A program made the position numbers and the translations under genes. Source: Chara braunii (lineage: Eukaryota; Streptophyta; Charophyceae; Charales; Characeae). Taken from it: a DNA stretch of 40,035 bases. Position 1 is the first letter of the stretch; each line of letters begins with the position of its first letter. The stretch spans positions 2,944,891-2,984,925 of the forward strand of contig BFEA01000006.1 of assembly GCA_003427395.1 (NCBI GenBank), given 5' to 3'. This document shows, piece after piece, positions 19,432 through 30,253 of the stretch. The notes under the pieces were generated by a model, which saw only the letters and a list, made by a program, of their open reading frames with translations, did no database searches and was not told where the DNA came from.

Positions 19432-20144
19432 GCTGATAAAGACACTGAGATGAAGACATATTCATATGAGATGACGACAAACTCATGGTCGTATTACATC
19501 CGTAGACGTATTACAACAAGCAAAGTCCATAACTCGTCAAAAATAGGAAAAATTCAACCATAGCAAGAGGCGTCCCCGATGTGTTCCGGCGACCGCCAAG
19601 TCGCCTCATCAGGGGGTATCCACCGTCAAACCTCGCACTAGCCGTCGCGGTCCATCAATCCCTCTTTCCTTCGCACTAGGCACTAGCATTCCGGCCTACT
19701 AGCGTCCTTTGCGACCGTCGGCCAGAAGAGTTCAAAAACTTTGCATTCAAACATTATATACCTACCAAAAGTTAAGGTACCCCGGTATCGGGAAGTACCA
19801 GTCCCTAAAAACATCTCCAAACAGGCGAACGCCCGAAAGTACCGTGCTAGTGCATGTCCAGGACACTATTACATGCTAATAGGCCGAACCAATTACAACC
19901 CATTGGACGTCAATGGTTCGAAACCCTCAGCTTGCGAATCTAACAAAATCTACTAAAGCTCATATTACAAGGAGCCTATTCGATTCCCCTAGTCAAATCA
20001 AACTAGGGCACTACTCAAGCAAGCCTCACCGGTTCAATCTCTGCAAAGGAGACTCGAAAAACCTGAAAACCTTTTGAAAGAAACAGGGGGAAAACAAGAA
20101 AATCAAGAAAAAAATCAAGAAAAGAAAGGCAAACCTTGTCTGCA
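19432..20144 (-). repeat. Upstream pseudo-LTR of the PLE
   Basis: This is the 713-bp partner of 14634-15346, in the same orientation. It lies 144 bases upstream of the ORF1 ATG, so it should hold the promoter. Several differences from the partner are CG to TG or CA changes, including in the hammerhead. Confidence 0.9.
19569..19621 (-). ncRNA. Type I hammerhead ribozyme, core mutated
   Basis: The minus-strand fold is the same as in the downstream copy: GGATACCCC, CTGATGA, stem II GGCGAC-TTGGCG-GTCGCC, then GGAA instead of GAAA, CACATC, GGGGACGCC. The A13-to-G change hits an invariant core base, and the stem III G next to the cleavage triplet is now A. It is therefore probably inactive. Predicted ancestral cleavage lies between 19578 and 19577. 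Confidence 0.8.
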
Positions 20145-20147
20145 AAC

Positions 20148-20160
20148 CCTGAGGTGGTTA
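20148..20160. repeat. Target site duplication of the PLE, right copy
   Basis: CCTGAGGTGGTTA is identical to the empty site in the sister repeat (14021 onward) and differs by one base from the left copy at 14621-14633. Confidence 0.85.
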
Positions 20161-20749
20161 CCCGTGTCCAATTGCCAACGGCCTTTGTTCAGTTCATGCC
20201 TCGTGTTTGGCCTAGGGCCTGCCTCGGATACATTTCGAAAAAGGCAGGCAGGGCTTGGGCTCACTCAACCAACTAACGCTGCGCAACTGCCTGAATTTCC
20301 ATTACTGCGTCGAAACACAATTAGGCCTCTTGTCACTTGCCAGACCCACCTTCACTTAGGGCAACCGTTTTTGCTGAAACAGGGCCCGGTAGGGCTTACC
20401 GAGGCCTTTGGCCCCGCACTATACAGGGTGGATCACCAAGACTTTTCCTATCGAAATATAACCCAACTCTTCAAAACTAAGAAAATTTTGGCAGCGCTTC
20501 CCGTAGGAAGAGTGCCTTTTCAAAATTTATATAAGGCTAAATACAAAACTCAAAATAATACTGATTTCACAAAGTCAAATTTTGTCTAACTCCCTGATTT
20601 GGTAAAAATTTGGGCAGCAGCTCCCCTAGAAAAGTAGGTTTTCTAGATTTTACTAAGTCCGGTATGAAACTAGACAAAAGTTAAAATCTGCAAAAACAAA
20701 ATTGGACTAACTCCTTGGATTTGCAAAAACTTGGGTAGCACTTGCGTAG
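20161..20749. repeat. Continuation of the split 600-bp repeat unit
   Basis: This resumes the second tandem unit (see 13978-14633) and follows unit one to about 20705. A further AACTTGGGTAGCACTT word belongs to the same degenerate LTR-like motif family. No gene is present. Confidence 0.75.
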
Positions 20750-21087
20750 CACGGCGAACGTGTTCATGCTCCTTCACGTTTGCACGAACAGCTAACGAAT
20801 ATGCTCGATGAGCATAATACTTTTTTTGTAAAAAATAAATTAAAAAAATACGTATTTTTTCAGTTTTTAATTTTTAACTCATGATTGGCTACGAATTTGA
20901 TCATGACTCCAAGGCAAAGGTTACTTCTGTTGTTATTTTACATATTCGTGTTCATATATATTGTTTTCAAAAAAAATTTAGAATTTTATTATTATTTTTT
21001 TTTGTATGTTCGTGTTCGGAGGGTTTTGGACGCTTGTTCGCGTTCGGGCGAACATGTTCGTGTTCGCCTCCGAACGCGAACACGGTG
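20750..21087. mobile_element. MITE-like insertion
   Basis: This 338-bp, AT-rich block begins CACGGCGAACGTGTTC and ends CGAACGCGAACACGGTG, partly inverted ends. It is flanked by TTGCGTAG and CTACGTAG (six of eight bases equal), as expected for the 8-bp duplication of hAT elements. It has no transposase. It splits an LTR-like word whose second half resumes at 21096 (GGGAGCACTTCCC). The inner right end holds many GTTCG palindromes. Confidence 0.4.
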
Positions 21088-21095
21088 CTACGTAG

Positions 21096-21447
21096 GGGAG
21101 CACTTCCCTTAAGGAAAGTAGCTTTCCAAAATTTATACAAAGCCAAGTATGAGAAAAATAAACTTATCCCAAAAAATGCAGAAATCAAACTTCCTATGAA
21201 AAATAAACTAACTCAGAAAATGCAGGAATTGACCTAACTCATATAGCTCCAGCACGTGGCGAGCATCTAAAGCAACTACTGATCAAAGTTGACACTCAGA
21301 CTAAGTAGTGCTCACACTCAATCACCCACAAGTCCATACCACAATGGGTAAGTACTCTCACCAAAGTCCCAAGTTAATTCCACATAAGATAGTTCATTGA
21401 ACATGCAAATGATTATCCATTTTACCCATTTTACATATGGCATGGCG
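21096..21447. other. LTR-like remnant, no gene
   Basis: The first part (AGCTTTCCAAAATTTATACA) repeats a word found in the 600-bp units at 14390 and 20520. The rest shows no similarity I recognise. No coding signal is seen. Confidence 0.4.
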
Positions 21448-22135
21448 CTAGACAATTCAACTTAGAAACCATGCCTAGCATGCCTTAGATTATACGCGAA
21501 CAGGTTGCACTACCTTCTTCGTTGGGCATGTGACTAAGTCATTCAACTTGGAAACCCTGTTTAGTTGCCTTGAACTGTTTAAATATCCATGATTTAATAA
21601 CTCTCTGACGTATCTTCAAAATATGGGCAGGGGACTGAGCCATTCAACTTAGAAACAATGCTCGACTTGCCCAAGTTACTTCAAAATATATTTTACTTTC
21701 CCTTTTCTCCTTAGTGATATGGCTTAAGGTTGGACCATTCAGCGTAAAAACAATATCCAACAGTCTGTTCACATGCAAATATAGGTAAGATACTTCTAGT
21801 TATACTCTGTTTAAAAGCAATGCTTAGCCTTCCACTAAAAATCCTCCCCAAAAATGATTGGAACATTTAGCTTAAGAACAATGCTCAACCCATCTTAAGC
21901 CACTGAAAAGCATGGAGTTAGATCTTTCAACCCAACTTTAGCCAGAAATCCCAAAAGAGACGGATAGGCCAAACTGTTTAGCTTAAAAACAGTGCTTGGT
22001 CTCAAAGATCAGCCAGGCAAGCCCTTAAAAATAAACACGACGACCAGGTTGTTCAGCTGAGAGGCAGTACCTGGTCCTTCAGAAAACAAGCAATAAACAT
22101 AGCCCTGGGCCATTCAACTTAGAAACGTTGCCTAG
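21448..22135. repeat. Array of diverged hairpins with a conserved loop
   Basis: About nine copies of a loop word close to ATTCAACTTAGAAAC recur every 60-130 bases. Each clear copy is enclosed by a different but self-complementary stem: CTAG/CTAG (21448, 21475), ACTAA/TTAGT (21533, 21561), GAGC/GCTC (21637, 21660), TTGGA/TCCAA (21730, 21756), CCAA with ACTGTT/AACAGT with TTGG (21969-21999), GACCAGGT/ACCTGGTC (22042, 22069), CTGGGC/GCCTAG (22105, 22130). Copies at 21858 and 21920 are weaker. The stems change together while the loop stays, which suggests selection or origin on a folded RNA. The family is not recognised. Confidence 0.6.
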
Positions 22136-23180
22136 TCCTTGGTTGACCCGGTCAACCGCATGCAAAACCATTTTCCTCCCACCTTCCCCCAGTTCATCCC
22201 TTAGTCTACTTTCAGTCAGAATAAAAAAAAACTGAAGTTTATGCATGCATTCTTTCCAATTAATCTGATATAGTCCTGAAAAGAAAAGAAAATCATAGGG
22301 GAATGCGCACATACACGTCATACAAACTAGAAGGATGTGATGTAATCAAAATAGGGGTTTAGTGGGATCACACAAGGTAAAGAACAGTTACCCGACAGTT
22401 CCCTGCCTCCAGAACCTCGCCTAGGTTTCGTCAGAGCTCCCGCAATCGGTGGGGCGAACCTCCCACAGAGGCCTTGGCATGGATTACGGGTTTCAATCCC
22501 GCCTTCCACCTTCCTCTCTGAACCAAGGACTAGACTGAGAGTAAGAAGGGCAAAAGGAGAGGAGTTGTCACTGAGAGTAAGAAGGGCAGAAGGAGAGGAG
22601 TTAAGTCACTCGGATCCAGGAGGGATATGCTAAGACTCGCGGGAGAGGGCGCTGATACTTTGACGCGCCTGAGGGGCCCGCAATGACGGCCAATGAATGC
22701 AGTAGAAAAGCCAACTGAAATGTTGAGTGGCGGTACTTTGGCAACCCTCCAAATTGCGGCAATGATGCCCTCTGCACGGCTTGAGCACTCCAAGTCCCAC
22801 TTGCGTCAACCTCTGCCTAAACTACTGCCACGCAACCCAAGACTGTGTTCTCATAGAGCACGCCCCCTGTGCTCTACTCGAGAGCGGGCCTTATCAGTCC
22901 CAGTAAAAGCTTGTGCCACCAGTGCGGTCCTCGTATTCCACCTCGGCGTGACTGCGCACGCACCAGCCTCCCATACAAGCAACAATATGGACCAATTTCC
23001 TCCTTGGTGACCCAAGGCAGTGGCGGTCGTTCTCTAATTCCCAACGGCAATTAAGTTTTTAGCAACACGAGCAAAGTTGCAACTTGACACAAATAGTTGT
23101 AACAGCCTTGAATCGAGTTAACCGCATTCGCCTAATAACAAGGACTGCCGCTGCAGAGGAATCAAGTGTAGAAACCCGAC
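22136..23180. other. No recognisable gene; includes a 36-bp tandem pair
   Basis: A 36-bp unit starting ACTGAGAGTAAGAAGGGC is present twice (22534-22569 and 22570-22605). Otherwise only short chance frames are present. Confidence 0.5.
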
Positions 23181-23615
23181 ATGCAGTACTGTGTCTTGGT
23201 GGCAGTATCGTCGTCAAACGGCAGTAACACTCGTACCAGCGGCACCAACATCAAACTGAACCGCCACATCGTTGTTTTCAAAGACACACAGTGCGAACAT
23301 TACAAAGACGACGATGTACAACTCCGTTCGCAGCATGTGCGCAGCAGTGAGGAGGGCCGCGAAACTCTGAGAGAAAAAGACAACGATCTCGTGTCGCAGC
23401 AATCGGAGTACATTCAGACGCCGACTATGCATGCTATGGCCACAACGACGCAAGCTCCTTCACAACTTGTGTCGTACCGGGACTCAAAGTTAGATGAACC
23501 ATGCAACGTTGAAGGATCAGTAGGCCATGCTCTCACAGTTCTTGTTCATACCAGGAATCAAAATCAAACGAAACTCCCCCTCCCGTTGCTTCACACAAGA
23601 TTCTTGCTCTCGTAG
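23181..23615 (+). CDS. Unrecognised 144-codon ORF
   Basis: The frame starts ATGCAGTACTGTGTC and is hydrophilic, rich in Ser, Thr, Gln and Asp, with no domain, signal peptide or membrane segment that I can see. No neighbour gives it a context. The next 400 bases show no continuation. It could be an exon, transposon debris or chance. Confidence 0.2.
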   Translation: MQYCVLVAVSSSNGSNTRTSGTNIKLNRHIVVFKDTQCEHYKDDDVQLRSQHVRSSEEGRETLREKDNDLVSQQSEYIQTPTMHAMATTTQAPSQLVSYRDSKLDEPCNVEGSVGHALTVLVHTRNQNQTKLPLPLLHTRFLLS

Positions 23616-26481
23616 AGCTCCTCTTTAAAGGCCTGCGTTAACTTGTAACAGATGTGTCCCCGCAACCAAACTTTCTACTGCCAAACACAGTAGCAGTACC
23701 GGGCCGGAGGAACCACAATACTGGTTTGTCGTAGTTGGCAAGAACAACAACAACACCCGTAGAATCAGGAAAGAGCTCCCAATTTGTCAATCCTAGTGTC
23801 TCAGTTGGCTAGTCGTCCAACAATCCCTCTGCTAAACTGCCCACAAGGAAAGGTCTCTGCGTAGCTTTTTAGCAGGCTGAATTCTCGTTTGTTAACAAAA
23901 TTGACGAGACAAATCACTTCATTAGCCGGAGAACCGTGGCACGGAATCCAAATGTCAACGAGAGCCTACCAACATACATATGCAGAGCCCTTCCTCCTAC
24001 TTGGCACTCTGCGCCCAAACTATTGCTACACATAGCTACTAGCAACGTACAAATTGGCAATGCACCCCTGTTGACACCAGACACAATATCCGAAGTGCAT
24101 GAAGATGTCGACCTTGTAGACCACCGCCAAGACCAGGTACGTGCCCTCATATCCTCATCCTCATCTCTCTCTCTCTCTCTCTACGCACCGCAGCACGCAT
24201 GTGTTTCAACATGTCGGCCAGGGCGATGTGGATGACGACCGCCGCACCTGAAACACCGACCCCCCGAGTGACGGCACTGCCGGACTAAAAACCGCGACCG
24301 CCACGATGAGTGAGGAGCAAGAGACGGAACGAGGCCCGTCCGTAGGGGAGAGGAACTGCGAGGTGAGCATGATCAAGCGGGATGCAAACTGAGGTTATGA
24401 CAACGATGGGGAAGATGCCCCACCCAATTGTGTACAATGAGCATGATTTTTCCGCTAGAATATGGCTAGATTCATGCCTTCCAGCTATGCGCGCAATGAG
24501 ATAGGGATCGACTACTTCATTGTTAGGATGAGCGAAATCGAAATGAAACCTTCGCTATAAAACAGGAAGGCGCATCGGCTCCCCGCTGCCCTTCTTTGCT
24601 TGGCCTGGTCTGCATCGCGCAGGCCCTCTTTGAATGGGTGAGCAAAGTTTGAATGAATCTTCTCTTTGAACCCGGGCGGATACACCGCGACAGCAGCCCA
24701 GTTCAGCCAGCACCCGATAACTGCGTTCGCTACCTCTGCGCTACCTCACTCTCATACATACGGACTCCTTACCTCAGTCGGGACACAGACATGGCCACAC
24801 GGGAGACCACTATGACGAAGATGACCATGATAGCAAGGGTGAGGGCAAGCGTGGCAAATAAAACAGCCATCATGATCCGGGCGATGTTTCACGAATAACA
24901 AGGCAACCTGGAACATCGCTGCAACTTCGTACCGCCCGTATGCAATTTGAAGACGAATCTTCCGCTAAAACGCGGAAATATACACCGTCTTATTGCCCGA
25001 TCCTGAAACTCCCCTCCCCACGCAGCTCTTACAACTTAAAACTAACATCTTTCTTTAAAACCCCAATTCAGTCTCTTGGACCGCCAATTTCCATCAAAAA
25101 ACGGGCAAGAACGCCCTCCTTCACTCTCCTTCTTCCCGCTTTTCTCTTCTCCTCTACATCTTCGCGGACACTCTTCTTCACTAACTTCTATATCACTAAC
25201 TTTTTGCCAAAACTAACGTCAAGTTCAAATTCGCCCCTCATTAAAACCCTCACCTACCACTTTAGTTCACTCGATTCTGATAAGGATCGAGTGAGCTAAC
25301 TGTTTTCCATCCCACCATACTAGTCTCTCTCCCCTCCTTGTTGTCGAATGTACTCGACGCGATTCAGCGCCCAGGTTCGTTCTCCTTTGGCTGCCTTTGC
25401 ATTGCCGCTCGGTGCCAAACTATGAGCTAACATAGCCACCACAACGGGTGCTCGTTGATACAGACAACAGGACGGTGGTCATGGGAGTCGAAATCCGCTG
25501 AGGGGTGTCTCACAACTCACCTGCTGGATCAATCAGCCTCGAAAGATAACGCTGCAGCATGCGACATATGCTCGTTCGTCGTGGCGGCTCTGACGCTGCA
25601 GCGAGTGAGAGGGCACGGGCCCACTGCAAAGCCCGCAGCTTGAGCCTAGGTGATGCGGGTCCCAATGCAGATCTTGGTGACAACAACAAATATACAAGTG
25701 GGAACTTTGAAGCCCGTCGTGGAGAAGGGTTCCATGTGAGCCCTAACGCAGTCAATATTGTTGCAGGCCTTTCGACAGTGCCCCGGGGCGCTCCTCAAGG
25801 CACAATTCGTCATCTTTCGCGTTCCAATGGGCATGCTCACACTCAAACCTCTCACAAACGATGGTGGGGGGGGGACTGTACACCCGCAACGACCCACGCC
25901 ACCCTCGGGCTACAACCCCACAGGCTCGCTCGGAATGTTCTCTAATCCCTTCCACTTTAGGCTACCGACACTCTCCAAATGGAAAGCGAGGGAAGCCACG
26001 TCCACGGATCCCACCACTCTCATGCACGTTGACCCCTCCGGTCCGTGTTTTGAACGCAGGTAGAATAGAGGAATTTCGTTGGCACCTTGACACAGGCAAG
26101 AACCACCACCGGGCCCACCAAGAGGAGCGCGTGTTCAAGGCCCTCGACTGCAGTGACGACCATCCGTGTCCGGCGATGCAGCACTTGGGCCAGGCCCGTC
26201 GACATCAGCCTCGAAACCGTCGACAAGGGCAAACGTGACATTAAAATAAAACTAAAAATAAAAATAAAAATTTAATACAAGAAACAAAAAGGTAAACGGA
26301 AAGGGCCGTTGTCGCTGGCCTTCGACGTCGCGCACCCCGAGACCTTGCAGGGTTGCACCTCCTCGTCGACACACCGCGCGTGCCGCTCATCCGAGCGAGG
26401 ACTTTGACTTTCTCACGCACACATGTCGTCTACCATGGGCGAGGCCACACCAGTGTGACGTGCAAAAGCACGCCAAATACG
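23616..26481. other. No recognisable gene
   Basis: Many overlapping short frames on both strands lack family resemblance. A (TC)n tract lies at 24163-24181. A motif like GAATCTTC-CTNNAAA is seen at 24653 and 24953. An A-rich stretch of AAAATAA words (26241-26275) could be an old poly-A tail of a retroposon whose body I cannot define. A Ser/Thr-rich frame at 24940-25299 + is probably chance. Confidence 0.4.
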
Positions 26482-26507
26482 CCAAATACCCTTGTAAGGG
26501 TATTTGG
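26482..26507. repeat. Perfect 26-bp hairpin
   Basis: Arms CCAAATACCCTT and AAGGGTATTTGG pair perfectly over 12 bases with a 2-base GT loop. The word CCAAATAC also occurs once more directly before it (26473). It resembles a transposon end or foldback tip, but no partner is identified. Confidence 0.6.
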
Positions 26508-26575
26508 TACGACAATGCTTTCCCTGCACCAAGGTCCAACCGGCACCAACGGCCCGTTGGATGCAACAAAGGAGT

Positions 26576-26657
26576 AGCGAACGTGACAAACTGGAAGGGA
26601 AAACCCTAGCGAATGTGACAAACTGGAAGGGAAAACCCTAGGGAACGTGACAAACTC
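26576..26657. repeat. Tandem 32-bp repeat, 2.6 copies
   Basis: Units begin at 26576, 26608 and 26640 with AGSGAAYGTGACAAACT; the first two end GGGAAAACCCT. The AAACCCTAG text inside is not a telomere array because it does not repeat at 7 bp. Confidence 0.8.
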
Positions 26658-26871
26658 TTGTATGGCACCTATCGAATGCGACGGACTGTCTTGCAGCCCT
26701 GTTCTGCGGCTGATGGCTTTTGCGTGCGCTCGAAGATGCCCTGTGTGTGTGTGCGTGTTGTGGTGGAGAGCTACCGTGAAGGCCCCTCGAAGGTTCTTGG
26801 ACAATGCGGGAAGCCGGTGAATGCAACTACAGGATGGGCGACTCAGGTTAGTAAGTTTTGTCTCTGTCCCC

Positions 26872-26912
26872 TGTGTGTGTGTGTGTGTGATTGAGAGCAA
26901 GCGACACACACA

Positions 26913-26984
<72 letters not shown>

Positions 26985-27535
26985 TAGAGNNNNNNNNNNN
27001 NNNNNNNNNNNNNNNNNNNNNNNNNNNNNNNNNNNNNNNNNNNNNNNNNNNNNNNNNNNNNNNNNNNNNNNNNNNNNNNNNNNNNNNNNNNNNNNNNNNN
27101 NNNNNNNNNNNNNNNNNNNNNNNNNNNNNNNNNNNNNNNNNNNNNNNNNNNNNNNNNNNNNNNNNNNNNNNNNNNNNNNNNNNNNNNNNNNNNNNNNNNN
27201 NNNNNNNNNNNNNNNNNNNNNNNNNNNNNNNNNNNNNNNNNNNNNNNNNNNNNNNNNNNNNNNNNNNNNNNNNNNNNNNNNNNNNNNNNNNNNNNNNNNN
27301 NNNNNNNNNNNNNNNNNNNNNNNNNNNNNNNNNNNNNNNNNNNNNNNNNNNNNNNNNNNNNNNNNNNNNNNNNNNNNNNNNNNNNNNNNNNNNNNNNNNN
27401 NNNNNNNNNNNNNNNNNNNNNNNNNNNNNNNNNNNNNNNNNNNNNNNNNNNNNNNNNNNNNNNNNNNNNNNNNNNNNNNNNNNNNNNNNNNNNNNNNNNN
27501 NNNNNNNNNNNNNNNNNNNNNNNNNNNNNNNNNNN
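26872..27535. repeat. (GT)n, (CA)n microsatellites and assembly gap
   Basis: (GT)n at 26872-26889 is followed by (CA)n at 26903-26977 and then 546 N (26990-27535). The gap probably reflects the simple repeat. All long frames across it are artefacts of N and dinucleotide runs. Confidence 0.95.
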
Positions 27536-28022
27536 CCTTCCGCCTTTGCCCGTTGTTCCCTCCATGCCTCCTCTTCTGCCCCTCCATTTCCCCCCTCCTC
27601 CGCCCGCCATTTCCCCACTGCTTCTGCTCGCTGGCCCACCATTTCCCCCCCTCCACTGGGTGCCCCGCCACGTCGCCCCTCCGCCTCCGCCCGCCCTTTT
27701 CCGCCTCCACCCGTCCTTATCCGCCTCCACCCTCCCTTTTCCCCCTCCGGGCGCAACTTCCCTTCCCCCCCCCTTCTGCTGGCTGCCCTGCCATTTCCAC
27801 CCTCCCCTTCCGCTTGCCTCCCCTCCCCTTTCGCTCCCTTCTGCTCCGCTCCTGTCCTGCTGCTCGCCATTGCCACCGGCTGCCATCTCCCCCCTCCGCT
27901 TCCGCTCGTCTCCCCTGTGCTTACGCTCGTCATCTCGGCTCGCCTCCCCTGTGCATGTCTCACCTTTTTTTTTTTTTCCAAACATTGTACTCCTGTTTTT
28001 TTTTTGTGACTTTTTTTTTTTT
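27536..28022. repeat. Polypyrimidine tract with T-runs
   Basis: About 420 bases are almost purely C and T on the plus strand, with repeated CCGCCTCC and CCCCTCC words. Three long T-runs follow (27966-28022). The open frames through it are low-complexity by-products. Confidence 0.85.
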
Positions 28023-28157
28023 AATGGACAAATGATCGTGTTTTCATGTGGTTGCATTTTTCTTTCCATCTGTGTTTAGCTGCTTGGTAAGTTTTCCGGA
28101 TTTCTGCCACCGATTCCTTGCTGTTCGCGCTTTGGCCGGTTCCCTCCTGTTCACACT

Positions 28158-28544
28158 TTGTGCATGTGGATTTTCATTTTGCACACTCCAGGTTGGACAT
28201 CGCGGTTCCCTGCACATGGCGAAGGAGGTGTCTGCAGTAGCGACTCTGCCTTAGAAACACCAGCACAAAGCAGAGAAGCAACTCTTCCTCCCTCACGTAA
28301 CCCTCCCAAAAAACGTGCACAGCCGTACAGAGAAGCCCTGATGCTCCAGAAACTCGATGCAGAACCTTTTCTGTTGTCTTGCTCTTTGCCCAGACTTCGA
28401 ACGCTTCTTGTCACCCAACTGCAAAGGACCTTAGAATTTGCAGAGAATGAGTACCCTCCAACCCCTCCAAAACGTCGTAAGCATTACCACCAGCCCATCA
28501 GCACAGCGGAACACGTTCTTGCTGATATGCTACACACCTCCTGA
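28158..28544 (+). pseudogene. Basic Pro-rich ORF upstream of the Helitron repeats
   Basis: This frame has PPKKRAQPYREALMLQKLDA and PPTPPKRRKHYHQ, short basic patches in a Ser/Pro-rich setting. No domain is recognised. The same strand, composition and distance suggest it belongs with the repeat ORF that follows, but this is inference. A stop at 28542 and another frame break separate them. Confidence 0.3.
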
Positions 28545-28732
28545 ATGAATCTGATGCCCTTCAGCATGATGCAAACGGCCCTGCCAGATCTACCCAATGT
28601 GTGCTTCCTCCTGTCGCTCTCACGACTCCCTGACTTGGGGACAATAAAAACAGCCGTCCATCCCCCCATCTTCTGGCCCTTGACATCCAAAATAGTGATT
28701 CTCATGCAACCGAACTGCACCATCCATCTGGG

Positions 28733-30098
28733 ATGATGTGTTCTGGGGAACCTGACCATCGATCTTCCTGCACATACAGACGAAATTGGACACCAGTACC
28801 AACTGACAGTCCTTCGTGTCCTGTCCTCTCACCCACCCCCCCTACGCCGTGTGAAGAACAAAGAGAGCGCAGGATGATGGCAAATAGACCCGATTATATG
28901 AGAAGAACTGCTGCACGTGCTCATGAAAGAAAACAACAGCTGCTAGGAGATATACACACCTTCCACACACCGTCTCTACCTGTCCAACCGGCCAATGCCG
29001 CAGTCTACACAACAGACATGCTGCCTGTTCAACCTCAGAATGACCGTTCCGCTGAGGATGCTTTTCCCGACAGCCCGAAGCGGGCTGCTACCTTACCGTT
29101 ACATGCTGTGCTCTCCTCGACTCTGCAGTCCGCTGCCTTATCGTTCCATGCTCTTCCTTCCTCCGCTCCCTCCAGTTCAAATGATGAACACCGGGAGTGC
29201 AGGAAGATGGCCAATAAACGTTATTATAAAAAGAAATGTGATGCGCGTGCAGATGACACATGGCAACACGAGCTGCTTGATACAACACAATTGCCTTCGG
29301 TGGTGCACACCCCTTCTCTTACTTTTGCCCTTGACACACAATCACGCCATGCTTTCCAGCCTGTTCCTGTGTCATCCACCCCTGCTGTTCCAGAAACACC
29401 TGTTCCTGTGCCATCCACCCCTGCTGCTCCCTTACAACCGAATTGCAGCTCTTCAATTGTTGAACCACTTGAAACGCCACTGTCAGACGTTCACATCGAA
29501 CGTGAACATTATGTTCCTATACACACAAGCAATAACACAGTATGCACAACAAGCACACATCTATCCTCCAATTGAAGAGTCTTTTCCTGATAGTCCAATG
29601 GTGCCTGCTGCTGCTCCGTCATCACATGCCATCCTCTCCCCATCTCCGTCTATTGCTCATGCCGAAGTGAAGGATCGCAGAAGGATGGCAAACAAACGTT
29701 ATTATAACAAAAAATGTGATGATCGTGCACAAGAAGCAAGGCATCGCCATCTGCAACGTGCACAACTATTGCCTGTCCAGGATGTCCTTCAGACTACTCC
29801 ACGACAATCTGCTCGTGTGGCACTGCTATCCACCACTCCTGCTACCACTGTGCAGCGTACCGAAATCACAGTCATGGGACAGGCGAATTCCTCGACGCAT
29901 CTCCCCCCTTCCCAAGCCTCACCCACCCCTACTTTTGAATCTGAACCAAGCAGCACCACATCGTTTGCGGAATCAATGCATGAAGTTCACGTGACAGACC
30001 AGCATTCCCAACGACATCCAAACTGCACATCTACTTTTATGACCCCAGTGCCCCTACAACCAACTGACGACCGGGAATGGTCCATGGAAATCAATTGA
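28733..30098 (+). pseudogene. ORF with three copies of a basic ANKRYY-type motif
   Basis: Frame one (28733-29575) and frame two (from about 29560 to 30098) join by a single-base shift near 29560. The protein has three copies of a basic helix: RRMMANRPDYMRRTAARAHE, RKMANKRYYKKKCDARAD and RRMANKRYYNKKCDDRAQ. Copies two and three are preceded by FPDSP and Ser/Pro-rich linkers. Copy starts lie near 28868, 29204 and 29685, so the repeat is about 110-160 codons. Helitron proteins often have repeated short basic motifs near their N-terminus, which is why I place it with the helicase tail. The exact family is not recognised. Confidence 0.4.
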
Positions 30099-30167
30099 CC
30101 AACATCAAGAAGACGAACTGATGGTGGACTTGACAGAATTGCTGATACTACGCATGCACGCATTCGG

Positions 30168-30253
30168 GATTGCAGGGTAGTGATGAAGAGTGAAACACAA
30201 GGGAAAACAGGATTGCAGGGTAGTGATGAAGAGTGAAACACAAGGGAAAACAG
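30168..30253 (+). repeat. Tandem 43-bp repeat, two copies
   Basis: Units at 30168-30210 and 30211-30253 are identical by eye and start GATTGCAGGGTAGTGATGAA; the first 8 bases recur at 30254. The repeat sits directly at the start of the helicase remnant and probably marks the deletion that removed the rest. Confidence 0.9.

Larger units (their letters stand above)
14634..20147 (-). mobile_element. Penelope-like element with permuted domain order
   Basis: The 5.5-kb element runs on the minus strand: pseudo-LTR with hammerhead ribozyme, short leader, Gag-like ORF with coiled coil, SAP-like motif, GIY-YIG endonuclease, RT, second pseudo-LTR with hammerhead. Penelope-like elements are retroelements related to telomerase, known for GIY-YIG endonucleases, direct terminal repeats and hammerhead ribozymes. 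In the classic members the endonuclease follows the RT; here it precedes it, as in the published permuted clades (Naiad, Chlamys). The two repeats differ at roughly 5% of sites by eye, and the coding part has three stops and three frameshifts. Placement within the clades needs a tree. Confidence 0.9.

Noticed and set aside
14634-20147. Reading the 713-bp repeats as true LTRs of an LTR retrotransposon
   Set aside because: The RT motifs, GIY-YIG domain, hammerheads and 13-bp target duplication point to a Penelope-like element; no integrase, RNase H, primer binding site or TG...CA ends were found.
21448-22135. CRISPR array
   Set aside because: The repeats are diverged, irregularly spaced, and in eukaryotic DNA; the pattern is hairpins with variable stems, not identical repeats with unique spacers.
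23181-26240. Overlapping ORFs of 60-145 codons as host genes
   Set aside because: No domain resemblance, many overlap on both strands, and no splice-consistent chain was seen; only the 144-codon frame at 23181 is listed, with low confidence.
26576-26640. AAACCCTAG as an interstitial telomere repeat
   Set aside because: It occurs once per 32-bp unit and does not repeat every 7 bp.
26430-28079. Several ORFs of 170-430 codons across the second gap
   Set aside because: They consist of N codons, dinucleotide repeats (His-Thr or Val-Cys) and pyrimidine-tract translation.
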